Of a stretch of 64,000 nt of DNA, positions 1 to 9,802 are shown piece after piece; the stretch's first letter is position 1, and the number at the start of each line of letters is the position of its first letter. This DNA comes from Jiulongibacter sp024742395. GTDB taxonomy: Bacteria; Bacteroidota; Bacteroidia; Cytophagales; Spirosomataceae. The translations under genes were made by a program, and so were the position numbers. The notes under the pieces were generated by a model. The model searched no databases and was not told the origin of the DNA. It saw nothing but the letters and a program-made list of their open reading frames with translations. The DNA lies in contig OZ252236.1 in the NCBI GenBank assembly GCA_965249455.1, positions 5,022,001 through 5,086,000 on the forward strand, in the 5' to 3' direction.

Positions 1-482
1 ATAATCAAATGAAGGAGCTGGTAAACAAATGTCTAACCAATGCTCAGGAAGGACTTGAAAAAAGAATGAATCTTGAAGCTCACTGTAAAGAGTTAATGGC
101 ATTGGCTATTGGCACTATTGGCCGATACAAAAATACATATGCAAACTCTGCCGATTGCCTTAGCACTAAAGAGAAAGAGGCGATTATCAGAGCTGCCGAA
201 ATTATGGAAGAACAATACGCCAACCCTCCGCTTCAAAGGGAATTGGCGAAAATGGTAGGTTTAAATGTTAATAAACTTACCAATGGTTTTAAACTGGTGT
301 ACGGCTGTACCATTAACAAATACGGTCTGAAAATCAGAATGAATAAAGCCAAGAGCTTGCTTTTATCTGAAGACAAGGTGGCTGTTTTTGAAGTATCAGA
401 AAGGATTGGCTTTAATAATACTTCTTACTTCATAAAGAAGTTTAAAGAAGAGTTTGGTGAGTATCCCGGCGAGTACGTGTAG
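1..482 (+). CDS. AraC-family transcriptional regulator, C-terminal part (5' end outside window)
   Basis: The reading frame is open to the left edge, with codons for N and Q just before the first ATG at 9, so this is most likely the tail of a longer gene. The last ~100 residues form an AraC/XylS-type double helix-turn-helix. The first helical unit contains LQRELAKMVGLNVNKL. The second ends in the family signature VSERIGFNNTSYFIKKFKEEFG, shown here split as VSERIGF and YFIKKFKEEFGEYP. Such proteins bind DNA as activators; the sensing domain is not visible here, so the signal is unknown. A hairpin follows at 605-623. Confidence 0.8.
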   Translation, partial: NQMKELVNKCLTNAQEGLEKRMNLEAHCKELMALAIGTIGRYKNTYANSADCLSTKEKEAIIRAAEIMEEQYANPPLQRELAKMVGLNVNKLTNGFKLVYGCTINKYGLKIRMNKAKSLLLSEDKVAVFEVSERIGFNNTSYFIKKFKEEFGEYPGEYV

Positions 483-604
483 AGAATAATACACAATTGT
501 GTCAGCTGTTGGGATAATTGTGCTACAATATTTTACTGTCCTATCTTGATTTTTGCCACGCTATCGAGATGAAGGAGTAGTGGCTTTCACTTGTTAGTTA
601 GAGT

Positions 605-623
605 GCCCGGCTTTTGGCCGGGC
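605..623 (+). terminator. GC-rich hairpin after the AraC-type gene
   Basis: A perfect 7-bp stem (GCCCGGC / GCCGGGC) closes a 5-base loop. It lies between the end of the plus-strand regulator at 482 and the end of the minus-strand gene at 637, so it could stop either transcript. There is no long T run on either side, which makes it a weak intrinsic terminator. Confidence 0.4.
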
Positions 624-636
624 CTCATTTCAAATC

Positions 637-1098
637 TTAATAAAGAGCATAATCATTTGGTAAGCCAGACTTAAGGCAAAGAATGTACCTTTTGATTTCT
701 TCCTGAATACACTTTAACTGTGAGAAATCAATACTGGATAAAAGCTCTTCAAAAGACCGCACCAACCAGAGATCGCCCAATTGTAAAGATAGATTTACAG
801 TTAGGCCATTCGTAGTGGATTTTGCCATGGCATAATAAAGACCACTCTTCAAAGGCTTTTTCTCCTCATCCTCAAGGTCTTCTGCATGCCTTTCCATCTC
901 CTGAAGTCTCTCTTCCAGAGAAATTAATGACTCCGTAGACTGAAACCAGCAGTTTTTAAAACGCTCTTTTTCTTGTGGACTAATGAACTCCATGTTAGCG
1001 GCATGTTCATACGCTTCTTTTCTAAGCCTCATCGTTGACCTAAAATCCAAAAGGCTGCTAAAAACAATTTTGACAGGATTTAACATGATAAATTTCAT
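637..1098 (-). CDS. Hypothetical protein
   Basis: I do not recognise this 153-residue protein. It has no signal peptide, membrane segment or catalytic motif that I can see. The sequence is rich in charged helix-forming residues, including an acidic stretch near residue 75 (EDLEDEEKK), so it is probably soluble and mostly helical. A second in-frame ATG five codons in is an alternative start. It converges with the AraC-type gene and diverges from tamB, so it looks like a single-gene unit. The opposite-strand ORF at 983-1195 lies largely inside it and shows no family features. Confidence 0.55.
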   Translation of the reverse strand: MKFIMLNPVKIVFSSLLDFRSTMRLRKEAYEHAANMEFISPQEKERFKNCWFQSTESLISLEERLQEMERHAEDLEDEEKKPLKSGLYYAMAKSTTNGLTVNLSLQLGDLWLVRSFEELLSSIDFSQLKCIQEEIKRYILCLKSGLPNDYALY

Positions 1099-1252
1099 TT
1101 TTCAAATCACACAAAAGAAATGTTCCCCAGCCAATTCATTCGTTATATTGAGGAATAGAGTCATGCTTTCCACTAATTGTGGAATTGTTTTTTAATAGTG
1201 ATAGAAAATAGTCGGTTCTTTGTATCGACAAAAATTCTTTTTTGAAGAAAAT

Positions 1253-4200
1253 ATGCGTCTAGCCGCTAAGGTTTTATTATGGATTCTGGCTGTTCTTATA
1301 GCTTTAATGCTAGGGCTTGCTCTATACATTAATTCGCCATTGGGTCAAAAAACAGTGCGTAATCAACTTGATAAATTTATTGGGAATAAAATCAATACAG
1401 AATATCACCTTGGTGAAATAAAATACAGTATTCCAGACTGGATCATCATCAATGATCTCTATCTCGAAGATCAGTCAAAAGACACACTTGTAAAAGCCGC
1501 CGAAATACGCATTGACCTCGATATGCTGGCCCTCTTAAAAAGTACAGTTGCAATAAATAAAGTAGAACTTAAAGACGGCTTGGTAAAGCTTTACAATACA
1601 GAGAATAAAGCCGAATTCAACTATCAGTTTCTTATTGATGCCTTTGCCGGAGATTCCACATCGGAGGAGCCCACCCAAGCCGCCACTGCTACGTCTGATA
1701 ACAACTTTAATTTAAGCTCTGCCTTCTTAGAGAATACCCGATTTGAATATACCGATTTCAGCTCAGGAATAATTTTCAAAACTAAACTTGGGGAAGCTGC
1801 TGTAGATTTTAATGAAATTGACCTCAACAAAAACTTGTATGATATACAGAAAGTAGAAGTCCAAAAAAGTCTTGTCTCCTTTACAAGCTTCCCTCCTACA
1901 TTACCTAATGAAAATTCTGAAGAATCAGAGCCTTTAAACTTAAATGTTGGTCGCACATTATTTGAAGACATCAGTTGGGTTTACAACGGGAGAGATGTAG
2001 GAATTGAAAACAAAATTGATGTTGAAAAAGCAGAGGTGAGATTTGAAGAAATTAACCTAACAGATCAAAGAATAAGACTTTCAATGGCAGACTTCGATAA
2101 AGCTGACATTGAAGTTTTCATGAAAAAACCCGAACTGCTTACAGAACCATCAGAAGAACCCGCTGCATCCTGGAAAATTAGCGGAAGTGATATTGACCTT
2201 AAAAACTCCATGGTGCATTACAAAGACTTAGAGGTTCCTTCTAATGGTAACAAAAGTGAATTTAACCCTTCTGACATTCTATTAAGCGAAAGCAATATTT
2301 CTCTGGCCTCCTTCTTATACAATGGCAATGAGATAAGTGGAATAGTAAAACCTAGTTCTTTTAAGGAGCAATCCGGCCTAATAGTCAGTAATCTCAGCAC
2401 AGAGTTTGCCTATACAGATAAGCTTATTTCACTTAAAGAATTTCAATTCAACACCAGAGGCTCAGAATTGGATACAGATCTTTCCATAGCCTACAAGAAC
2501 CTCGATGCCTTTATAGATAGTCCTCAATCGGCAACAATTGACCTTAACCTAAGAAAAGCAAACCTGCTAATTGAAGATTTATTTCATTTAAGTGCTGCTT
2601 TGAAAGAATATCCCACTTTACTAAAAAACAGAAGCAAAAAGCTGGTAGCCAGTGGTAATATTAAAGGCAAAAACGGAGACTTCCTGATTGATAAATTTAA
2701 AATAAATCTAGGCCCCGAAAACAGGATTAATCTGGATGGCTATGTAGCAGGAGTAACAAACTTGCAAAACCTAAAAACAGATTTAACCATCAGTAACTCT
2801 CAGCTACAGAAAGACCTACTTTTAAGTTTAATCCCTGAAGATCAAGACTTATCAGACTATCAGATACCTCCCAAACTTGCCATGGAAGGAAAAATTACGG
2901 GCAATGAAAAAGCTGTGGATATTGATGCAAAATTCACAACAGATTACGGAAACCTTAATTTTGACGGGATCATTAAAAACGTATCAAGTGACAGCTTAAG
3001 AAGTTTTGCGGGAAACATAATGACAGAGAAGTTTCAGGTGAATAAATTCTTTGTCGAGGATATGGGATTAGGGATGGTATCTGCAGATATTAAACTGGCG
3101 GCAGATGCCACTTTTAGTAAATTAAACGCTGAAGGTTATATCGCAGAAATTGAATACCAGAATTATCTCTATCGTAACATTAACCTCAATGCCGCCTTTG
3201 CCGATAGCATTGTGACTCTCACTGGTAATTCCACTGATGCTAATGCCAATATGACTGCTGACTTTACCAGCAACCTCCGCAGTGAACAGATGTCTTTTAA
3301 TGGTATATTGAATATTAAAAATTTAAATCTGGCCAGGCTGAATTTAGCGGAGTACGAGAATGATGTTAAAGGGGAGTTTGTGATTGACATGAACTATCTT
3401 AATCATAAAGCACTTGAAGGTAATTTGGCTGTGAGCAGGTTAAAAGTGGGCTCGGCTCCATCAGCCGACTTAAAAGCCTTATTTACACATGAAAACAATA
3501 TCCAGAAAGCCGATATAAACTCGCCATTCTTTGGGGCTTCTTTACAAGGGGACGGAAACCTTGAAGATATTTACAACACTATAAATGAAGCTTTTCAAAG
3601 CCGCGTAGACTCAGCAGGCATGCTCATGGAAAACGTGAGAGGCGAAATGAAACTAAAGGGGAAACTCCTTTGGCACCCGATCTGGACAGAGCTCGTCCCT
3701 GAAATGAGATTCGAGCAGCCTATTGTCTTTAATGGGGGAGTAAAGAATGGCACTTACAGTGCAGATATCACCATGAACTCTCTTACCTATGATCTGTATA
3801 CCATAAATGGCCTTTATGCCGAAATGATGGGTCAACAAGGAGCTTTAGCAGCTGAAACATTAATTGAAGACATTGATTTAGATGGGTATAATTTAAGAGA
3901 AAATCAGCTCAATTTCTTTCTGGACAACAGCGTAGCCTCGGTAAGGTTTGAGTCAAGAGATAGTACCAATTCTATAAAACATGCTGCTGATTTTAAATAC
4001 TCGTTCCAGAATGAGCATCCCGAGATTACCATCAATGAATTAACGTTTGAAGGCAATGTTTTTGACTCAAACAAAGAAACAATCACATTCTCAAATTTTG
4101 AGAAAGTGCTGGTTAATAACCTTACTCTGAAAAACAAGGAGCAGCAAATCAGAATAAATGGATCTGAGGAACAGCTTAATCTTGACATTTCAAATTTTCA

Positions 4201-6133
4201 GATTTCTCCACTTTATGAGTTTTACAATACTTCAGACATTAAAGTAAACGGACTACTTTATGCCAATGTACAGCTGGAGAATGAGCTTAGCAACATAAAA
4301 GGCAAGGCTAATATAAGAGCCGACAAACTAACTGTAGATAATGAAAGCATAGGAGAAATAACCGTAGACGTAAAAGAATTAACAGAAGAAGGTGTCACAG
4401 TAAAGGGTGCAATTAACGGTGCCAGAAGTATGGCCACGTTTGACGGGAAAGTTAGCCTTGATGAGGCTTTAACAACCTTTATGAATATTGATTTGGAAAG
4501 GCTTGATGCCGCCTTTATCAAAGCCTTCAGTTTTGGTCAGGTTACCAAGGCTTCTGGTATAGTTAACGGCAATATCAAATTAAATGGCTCTTTGACAGAC
4601 CCTGAACCCGTAGGTTTTTTGGGCTTCAAAAAGTTTAAAATTACTCCGGCGTATTTGGGTGTACCTCTGGCCATAGAAGGTCAGGAAATGAAATTCAATA
4701 AGAAGCAGATAAACCTCAATAATTTCGTAGTCCAAGACTCCCTCAATCAAAAAATGATCTTCGATGGGAATGTAAACTGGGCATCTCTTGAAGCCATTCG
4801 ATATAACTTAAGTCTGAAAACAACTGACTTTTTACTCTTAAGTACTACAGCTCAAGATAACGACCTGGTGTATGGAACATTAAAGCTGGACTCTAATCTT
4901 AAGATTAAAGGTGTAGGTGATAAACCCAGTGTAGACGGCCGAATAAGAATCAGAGAAAAAAGTGACATCACTTTTGTTATGCCTACAGAAATACAGACCG
5001 CAGAAAGCCAAGGTATCGTTTATTTTGTCCCGCCTGCAGACTCTTCAAACGCGAAAGACTACTCGGCAAAACCTGATAGTGTAAGCAGCTCAGGTTTAAC
5101 AGAATTACTGAACGAAATACTCATTGAAGTAGAAACCGATGAAAAGGCCAATTTTGTGGTAGTAGTAGACGAACTGAATGGCGATCAGCTGCAGTTTAAA
5201 GGTACATCTAACTTAACTTTTGGTCTTTATCCTAACGGAGAGCCCTATTTGATTGGGAGTTTTGATCTTCTGGAAGGTTCCTATGATTTTTCTTTACAGG
5301 TCTTTAAGAGAGAGTTTAAAATTCTCAAAGGAAGCACTCTTAGCTGGAATGGTGACCCCTATGAAGCCACTCTTGATATCCAGGCCTCCTATGAAGTAAA
5401 TACAGATATTCAGTCATTAAATGCTTTTGGTTTAGAAGTCAATCAATACGGGAAAGTGCCCATTGACGTTTTATTGAAACTTACCGGAACCATAGAAGAA
5501 CCGATAGTAAACTTCGATATCAAAGTTTCTGATAAGGCAGAAAGTTCAATCACATCACTCGTAGAGTCCTATAATATTTTCGCTGGCTTACGTTCCAGTG
5601 AATCTGAGATGAATCAGCAGGTTTTCTCCCTGATTCTGTTCAATAGATTTTTAAGTGCCAGTGCCGTTAGCTCCTCAAACGTATTCAATACAGAATCAGT
5701 GGCCAGGCAGAGTGTTAGTAAACTTTTGACCGAGCAGCTGAATGTATTGGCCGGCAATGTCTTTGGCAATGTGGGCATTAACTTCGGACTTAATTCATCT
5801 GTTTTAGCCGGCGAGCAAGGCAATGCTTCCAGAACGGAGTTTAATGTAGGGCTAAACCAAACTTTCCTCAAAGACAGAGTCCATGTGTCTGTAGGTAAGA
5901 ATTTTGAACTGGCAAACACCACGGGTGTAGATCAAAACTCGGCAGAAATACTTGATAATATAGACGTAGAATACTTTATCACACCCGATGGCAGATATAT
6001 TCTAAAGGCCTATAGAAACAACGAATACCAAACAGTTTTAGAAGGTTTTGTGGTGCAAACCGGAGTAGGATTTGAGCTAAGAGCCAACTATGACAAATTC
6101 AAAGAGATTTTTAAGAAAAAACGCAACGAATGA
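1253..6133 (+). CDS. tamB: TamB-like translocation and assembly module protein (DUF490)
   Basis: A 1626-residue inner-membrane-anchored protein. An N-terminal transmembrane segment (about residues 5-25) is followed by a very long beta-rich region and a C-terminal DUF490/TamB domain containing the typical FDLLEGSYDFSLQVFKREF stretch. TamB proteins span the periplasm as a hydrophobic-groove beta structure. They work with a TamA-type barrel in outer membrane protein assembly or lipid transfer. I chose the ATG at 1253 because it places a short charged N-terminus right before the membrane helix; an upstream TTG at 1220 would add 11 residues. The stop overlaps the start of the next gene by 4 bases (ATGA), which indicates translational coupling with tamL. 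Confidence 0.88.
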   Translation: MRLAAKVLLWILAVLIALMLGLALYINSPLGQKTVRNQLDKFIGNKINTEYHLGEIKYSIPDWIIINDLYLEDQSKDTLVKAAEIRIDLDMLALLKSTVAINKVELKDGLVKLYNTENKAEFNYQFLIDAFAGDSTSEEPTQAATATSDNNFNLSSAFLENTRFEYTDFSSGIIFKTKLGEAAVDFNEIDLNKNLYDIQKVEVQKSLVSFTSFPPTLPNENSEESEPLNLNVGRTLFEDISWVYNGRDVGIENKIDVEKAEVRFEEINLTDQRIRLSMADFDKADIEVFMKKPELLTEPSEEPAASWKISGSDIDLKNSMVHYKDLEVPSNGNKSEFNPSDILLSESNISLASFLYNGNEISGIVKPSSFKEQSGLIVSNLSTEFAYTDKLISLKEFQFNTRGSELDTDLSIAYKNLDAFIDSPQSATIDLNLRKANLLIEDLFHLSAALKEYPTLLKNRSKKLVASGNIKGKNGDFLIDKFKINLGPENRINLDGYVAGVTNLQNLKTDLTISNSQLQKDLLLSLIPEDQDLSDYQIPPKLAMEGKITGNEKAVDIDAKFTTDYGNLNFDGIIKNVSSDSLRSFAGNIMTEKFQVNKFFVEDMGLGMVSADIKLAADATFSKLNAEGYIAEIEYQNYLYRNINLNAAFADSIVTLTGNSTDANANMTADFTSNLRSEQMSFNGILNIKNLNLARLNLAEYENDVKGEFVIDMNYLNHKALEGNLAVSRLKVGSAPSADLKALFTHENNIQKADINSPFFGASLQGDGNLEDIYNTINEAFQSRVDSAGMLMENVRGEMKLKGKLLWHPIWTELVPEMRFEQPIVFNGGVKNGTYSADITMNSLTYDLYTINGLYAEMMGQQGALAAETLIEDIDLDGYNLRENQLNFFLDNSVASVRFESRDSTNSIKHAADFKYSFQNEHPEITINELTFEGNVFDSNKETITFSNFEKVLVNNLTLKNKEQQIRINGSEEQLNLDISNFQISPLYEFYNTSDIKVNGLLYANVQLENELSNIKGKANIRADKLTVDNESIGEITVDVKELTEEGVTVKGAINGARSMATFDGKVSLDEALTTFMNIDLERLDAAFIKAFSFGQVTKASGIVNGNIKLNGSLTDPEPVGFLGFKKFKITPAYLGVPLAIEGQEMKFNKKQINLNNFVVQDSLNQKMIFDGNVNWASLEAIRYNLSLKTTDFLLLSTTAQDNDLVYGTLKLDSNLKIKGVGDKPSVDGRIRIREKSDITFVMPTEIQTAESQGIVYFVPPADSSNAKDYSAKPDSVSSSGLTELLNEILIEVETDEKANFVVVVDELNGDQLQFKGTSNLTFGLYPNGEPYLIGSFDLLEGSYDFSLQVFKREFKILKGSTLSWNGDPYEATLDIQASYEVNTDIQSLNAFGLEVNQYGKVPIDVLLKLTGTIEEPIVNFDIKVSDKAESSITSLVESYNIFAGLRSSESEMNQQVFSLILFNRFLSASAVSSSNVFNTESVARQSVSKLLTEQLNVLAGNVFGNVGINFGLNSSVLAGEQGNASRTEFNVGLNQTFLKDRVHVSVGKNFELANTTGVDQNSAEILDNIDVEYFITPDGRYILKAYRNNEYQTVLEGFVVQTGVGFELRANYDKFKEIFKKKRNE

Positions 6134-8451
6134 GAAACTACACAGCCATACTTTTACTGCTGCTTACCTCGTGTAGTATTTCTAAAAAACTGCCTGAGGG
6201 GCAAAAAGTCTATTCAGGTGCAGAAGTTAAAATTAACAGAGCCAATACCAATGTATCCTACACAGAAGCTAAAGACCTGGAAGAACTATTGTCAAACAAT
6301 ACCTTTCCCAGAAAAAACACCTTGGTTTTCGGTTTCCCGCTAAAAGTCTGGTTTCATTATGTCATAGGGGAGCCAAAAAAGAAAAAAGGAATAAGAAACT
6401 TTCTGCAGGACAAAATAGGGGAAAAACCCGTGTTCTTTAGTCCGGGAAACATAGAGTTAAATGAAAAAAACCTCGAAAACATAGCTGAAAACGAAGGGTA
6501 TTTTAAAACTAAAGTTCAAGGTACTGGCAAGTCAAAGAAAATAACAGAAAGTGTTCTCTATGAAGCGAATGTTCAGAATAGATATTACCTGAATGATATT
6601 GCGTATGACACCATTCAGTTTCGGATTTCAGATAATCCTGAAGCTCTTTTTTCCAGGTCTTTATTGAAAAAAGATGCACCCTATTCGCTGCAAACCATCG
6701 CCAATGAAAGGAAAAGAATAGCCGACGAATTGCAAAATCAGGGCTACTACCTTCTTGATAGCGATAAAATCATTGTAGAAGTAGATACTAACCTGAACAA
6801 CAATGGAGCCAACCTGAATATTAAACTGAAAACTGAGTATCTGAATTACATCACTAAAAAGTTTAAAATTCAGGATGTCAATATCTACACCAGTTACAGA
6901 GGAGCAGGGGTTCAAAAAGATACACTAAAAACATCGCTTTCAAATCTTCAGGAAAACGGACTTCAGGTTTTCCAGTCTGGCAGGTACTATAAATCAAAAG
7001 TGTTTGAAGAAGCTATAACCGTACGGGCCGGCGACTTTTACTCCCGAAAAAGTCAGGAGGCTTCTTATAACCGGCTGTCTAACCTGCAGAACTTTAAGTT
7101 CATCAGAAACAAATTTGACATAGCCAAGGATAGCTCAGATAACCTCCTGAATGTTTCTTACTTTTTAACTCCGGTAGAACGAAAAACACTTAAGCTGCAA
7201 CTTAACGGTTATACGAAAAACAATGGACTCTTTGGTACCGAACTGGGAGCCGTCTGGATGAACCGGAACTTCTTTCATGCTGCCGAGATTTTCCAGCTGG
7301 AATTCAACGTTGGCCGGGATTTACAATTCAGCTCAAACGGTGTAAAAAGCAATTTTACACGCTATAAAATTAAGTCGGAGCTGATCTTCCCCAGGTTCGT
7401 TTTACTCTTTAGAGGCATTAATCAAACAGAAGGTGGCGGTATCCCAAAAACATCTGTTTCTCTCTCCTATGAAGAGCAGCAGCAGAATAATCTGTATACG
7501 CAAACCAGCCTGAACTCAGGCCTGAAATATTACTGGAGAAAGAATGCAGAATATGAGCATACACTGAGTCCTATATATGTAAATCTTATTAAGCCTAGAA
7601 ATATCACAGATCAGTTTGTAGAAACTGTTCTTAATAGTGATAACCCGGCAGATTTGCAGCGTTATTTTGAAATACTAGATAGCCGATTAGTTATTGGTAT
7701 TGAATATGAACTAAACTACATGCCGGCCTGGGCTCAAAACAAGAACAATACCTTAAATATGAACATTGGGCTGGATGTGGCCGGCAACCTTGCCAGCCTG
7801 CTTTCCGGGAAAAACAAAGTCTCAGAAAACTCTTCCAGGACGCTCTTCGGAGTGCCTTTTGATCAGTTTGGTAAGATCACCTTTGAAACTAAATATTACA
7901 GAAAATTCAGAAGTCTTACCTGGGCCTCCAGAGTTATTTCAGGTTTTGGGCTGCCCTATGGCAATTCTACCATAATGCCCAAGTTTAAACAATACTTCTC
8001 AGGAGGCAGTAACAGCCTCAGAGGTTTTAGAGCCAGATCAGTAGGCCCTGGCATTGTTTCTCCAGATCTGGCAAACTCTTTCGTTTTTGGGAATAACATC
8101 ACAGGAGATATCAAACTGGAATTCAATACTGAATTAAGATATAAATTCACTGAGATGCTGGAATTGGCCGCCTTTTATGATACAGGGAATATCTGGTTCT
8201 ACTCAGAGAATTCTGCTTTTGGTGAAGAAGGAAAGTTCAGCAATAACTTCTTGAAAGAACTGGCAGCTGATGTGGGTTTAGGCCTAAGATTAGACTTCAC
8301 TTATCTGGTTTTACGTGGTGATCTGGCCATACCGGTTAGAAAGCCATGGCTTACAGAAAAGCCCAATGTCTGGAATGAAATCAGTCTGGGAAATAAAACA
8401 TGGAGACAAGAGAATCTTGTCTTTTCACTGGCCATAGCCAGACCCTTCTAA
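6130..8451 (+). CDS. tamL: TamL-type lipidated BamA/TamA family outer membrane protein
   Basis: A 773-residue Omp85-superfamily protein. The N-terminus ends in a lipobox (LLLTSC, Cys15), so the mature protein is a lipoprotein. This is the feature that separates TamL, described in Bacteroidetes and Chlorobi, from classical TamA. POTRA-like repeats fill roughly residues 25-330. The C-terminal half is a 16-strand-type barrel with the conserved FSGGSNSLRGFRARSVGPG motif near residue 620 and a C-terminal Phe. It overlaps tamB by 4 bases, so the two are probably made together and act as an envelope-spanning pair. The gene ends directly against the convergent response regulator gene, stop codon to stop codon. 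Confidence 0.87.
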   Translation: MRNYTAILLLLLTSCSISKKLPEGQKVYSGAEVKINRANTNVSYTEAKDLEELLSNNTFPRKNTLVFGFPLKVWFHYVIGEPKKKKGIRNFLQDKIGEKPVFFSPGNIELNEKNLENIAENEGYFKTKVQGTGKSKKITESVLYEANVQNRYYLNDIAYDTIQFRISDNPEALFSRSLLKKDAPYSLQTIANERKRIADELQNQGYYLLDSDKIIVEVDTNLNNNGANLNIKLKTEYLNYITKKFKIQDVNIYTSYRGAGVQKDTLKTSLSNLQENGLQVFQSGRYYKSKVFEEAITVRAGDFYSRKSQEASYNRLSNLQNFKFIRNKFDIAKDSSDNLLNVSYFLTPVERKTLKLQLNGYTKNNGLFGTELGAVWMNRNFFHAAEIFQLEFNVGRDLQFSSNGVKSNFTRYKIKSELIFPRFVLLFRGINQTEGGGIPKTSVSLSYEEQQQNNLYTQTSLNSGLKYYWRKNAEYEHTLSPIYVNLIKPRNITDQFVETVLNSDNPADLQRYFEILDSRLVIGIEYELNYMPAWAQNKNNTLNMNIGLDVAGNLASLLSGKNKVSENSSRTLFGVPFDQFGKITFETKYYRKFRSLTWASRVISGFGLPYGNSTIMPKFKQYFSGGSNSLRGFRARSVGPGIVSPDLANSFVFGNNITGDIKLEFNTELRYKFTEMLELAAFYDTGNIWFYSENSAFGEEGKFSNNFLKELAADVGLGLRLDFTYLVLRGDLAIPVRKPWLTEKPNVWNEISLGNKTWRQENLVFSLAIARPF

Positions 8452-8823
8452 TTATACCAAGAGACTCTTGATAGAGTTAACTAACACCTGAAAGCTCACT
8501 GGTTTTATTAAATAATCGTGTGCTCCCAAAGCCTTAGATTCATTGATGTCTTTTTCATTAGAACTGGTAGAATAAACAATTATTCTGCTCTTGTTAAGAC
8601 ATGACTCATTCGATAAAATCTTCAAACATTCCAAACCATTAATCTTTGGCATGTTTAAGTCTAAAAATACATAATCAGGCACAGTACAATCTCCCTTAAA
8701 TTTTTCAATAAAAGAGGTGGCATTATTAAAACATTTCAGACTTGCCTGAATTCCTGTTTCCAATAAGGCCATATCGAAGATTTCCTGATCTTCCTGGTCG
8801 TCATCTACTAAATAAATCAGCAT
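8452..8823 (-). CDS. Single-domain response regulator (CheY-like)
   Basis: A 123-residue receiver domain with no output domain. Visible features are the acidic cluster VDDD at residues 6-9, the phospho-acceptor Asp55 in VFLDLNMPK, and the Lys of LIKPVSF. I chose the ATG at 8823 because it starts directly at the first beta strand (MLIYLVDDD). The upstream extension to 8949 encodes Phe/Tyr-rich sequence unlike any receiver. The close match to the Rcp1-like receiver style (DLNMPKINGLE, YSTSSNEKDI) fits response regulators that partner phytochrome kinases. The phytochrome at 9801-12032 lies one gene away and lacks its own receiver, so it is a plausible partner; this is inference. Confidence 0.85.
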   Translation of the reverse strand: MLIYLVDDDQEDQEIFDMALLETGIQASLKCFNNATSFIEKFKGDCTVPDYVFLDLNMPKINGLECLKILSNESCLNKSRIIVYSTSSNEKDINESKALGAHDYLIKPVSFQVLVNSIKSLLV

Positions 8824-9094
8824 TAAGTAAAAGTAAAAATGGAAACTAGAATTGTGTTTATATCGAAAGGAGTAGTGAACAACAAAGCTACCCAAAAAAT
8901 ACTTAACATAATGACAGAATTGTACCAAGCAATAGCTCAAAAAAAACATAAAACATGATAAGTGTCATATAATCAGCAAAATACATAATCAACACAGGCG
9001 AAATAAATTACACACTTGTATATAATTTTCTACACAAAACACTCGAAATATGACCGGAATTGTTATTTCCCCCTATAGGTAAAGAACAAAAATT

Positions 9095-9748
9095 ATGAAA
9101 AAGAATAGCTTAAAAACACTTATTTTACTAACAGCCATCTCTACCTCAATAGTAGGATGCAAAACATCACAAACCAGTACAACTGCTGATTCAGACACCA
9201 TGGTTAATTACTTTCCAAAAGATAATTACTCATATCCCTTAGCAGATACGGCATTTAAATATTCTAATCAGGAATGGCTTTCAGATAATCTTGATGTAGT
9301 CATGAATGAGAAGGTGAAAAACATGATGCCTAATCTTGAAGGAAAAGCCACTATCATGCAGTTTGGTGAGGGTATTATTGTTTCACTTGATAGAGGAAAT
9401 GTCTTTGGGGTTAATGATGTAAACTTAAATGAAAACACAAAAAACATACTGAGACATTTATCTTTTAATTTACAGCAAGATCCTGATACTTACATTCTTG
9501 TAGTAGGTAGAACAGACGCTACCGGTACTCGAGAATACAATGAGTCACTGGCTTATAACAGAGCTTCTGTAGTGGCCAATTACCTTCATGGTACAGGTGT
9601 AGATAAAGACAGACTCTTTGTAGATACCTTCGGGGAAAAATTTCCTGATTTTACCAACAGACTGGCTGCTGGAAGAGAACTTAACAGACGTGTGGATTTT
9701 TTAATTTTACCTTCAAATTATTTAAGAGAAACCGCATCATCTAAATAA
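9095..9748 (+). CDS. OmpA-family lipoprotein
   Basis: A 217-residue protein with a lipoprotein signal ending in SIVGC (Cys22). A C-terminal OmpA/MotB peptidoglycan-binding domain runs from about residue 105 to 210. The domain shows VGRTDATGTREYN and the closing RLAAGRELNRRVDFLI segment, which carries the Asp and Arg that bind diaminopimelate in this family. It likely anchors the outer membrane to peptidoglycan. The ~270-bp region upstream (8824-9094) is AT-rich and non-coding. The gene is followed by a strong terminator whose T run reaches the stop codon of the convergent phytochrome gene. Confidence 0.85.
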   Translation: MKKNSLKTLILLTAISTSIVGCKTSQTSTTADSDTMVNYFPKDNYSYPLADTAFKYSNQEWLSDNLDVVMNEKVKNMMPNLEGKATIMQFGEGIIVSLDRGNVFGVNDVNLNENTKNILRHLSFNLQQDPDTYILVVGRTDATGTREYNESLAYNRASVVANYLHGTGVDKDRLFVDTFGEKFPDFTNRLAAGRELNRRVDFLILPSNYLRETASSK

Positions 9749-9772
9749 GACATAGCCGCTAAGCACAATTTT

Positions 9773-9802
9773 AGCCGTACGCATTTGCGTCCGGCTTTTT
9801 TT
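9773..9802 (+). terminator. Intrinsic terminator of the OmpA-like gene
   Basis: An 11-base arm (AGCCGTACGCA) pairs with TGCGTCCGGCT, with one mismatch and a 2-base loop, followed by seven T. The T run overlaps the last codon of the phytochrome gene on the other strand. Confidence 0.8.

Noticed and set aside
983..1195. A 70-residue plus-strand frame
   Set aside because: It overlaps the start of the minus-strand gene at 637-1098 and the region before tamB, with no supporting feature.
1220..1252. TTG at 1220 as the tamB start
   Set aside because: It would put a Phe/Glu-rich segment in front of the membrane anchor. The ATG at 1253 directly precedes the anchor, as usual in this family.
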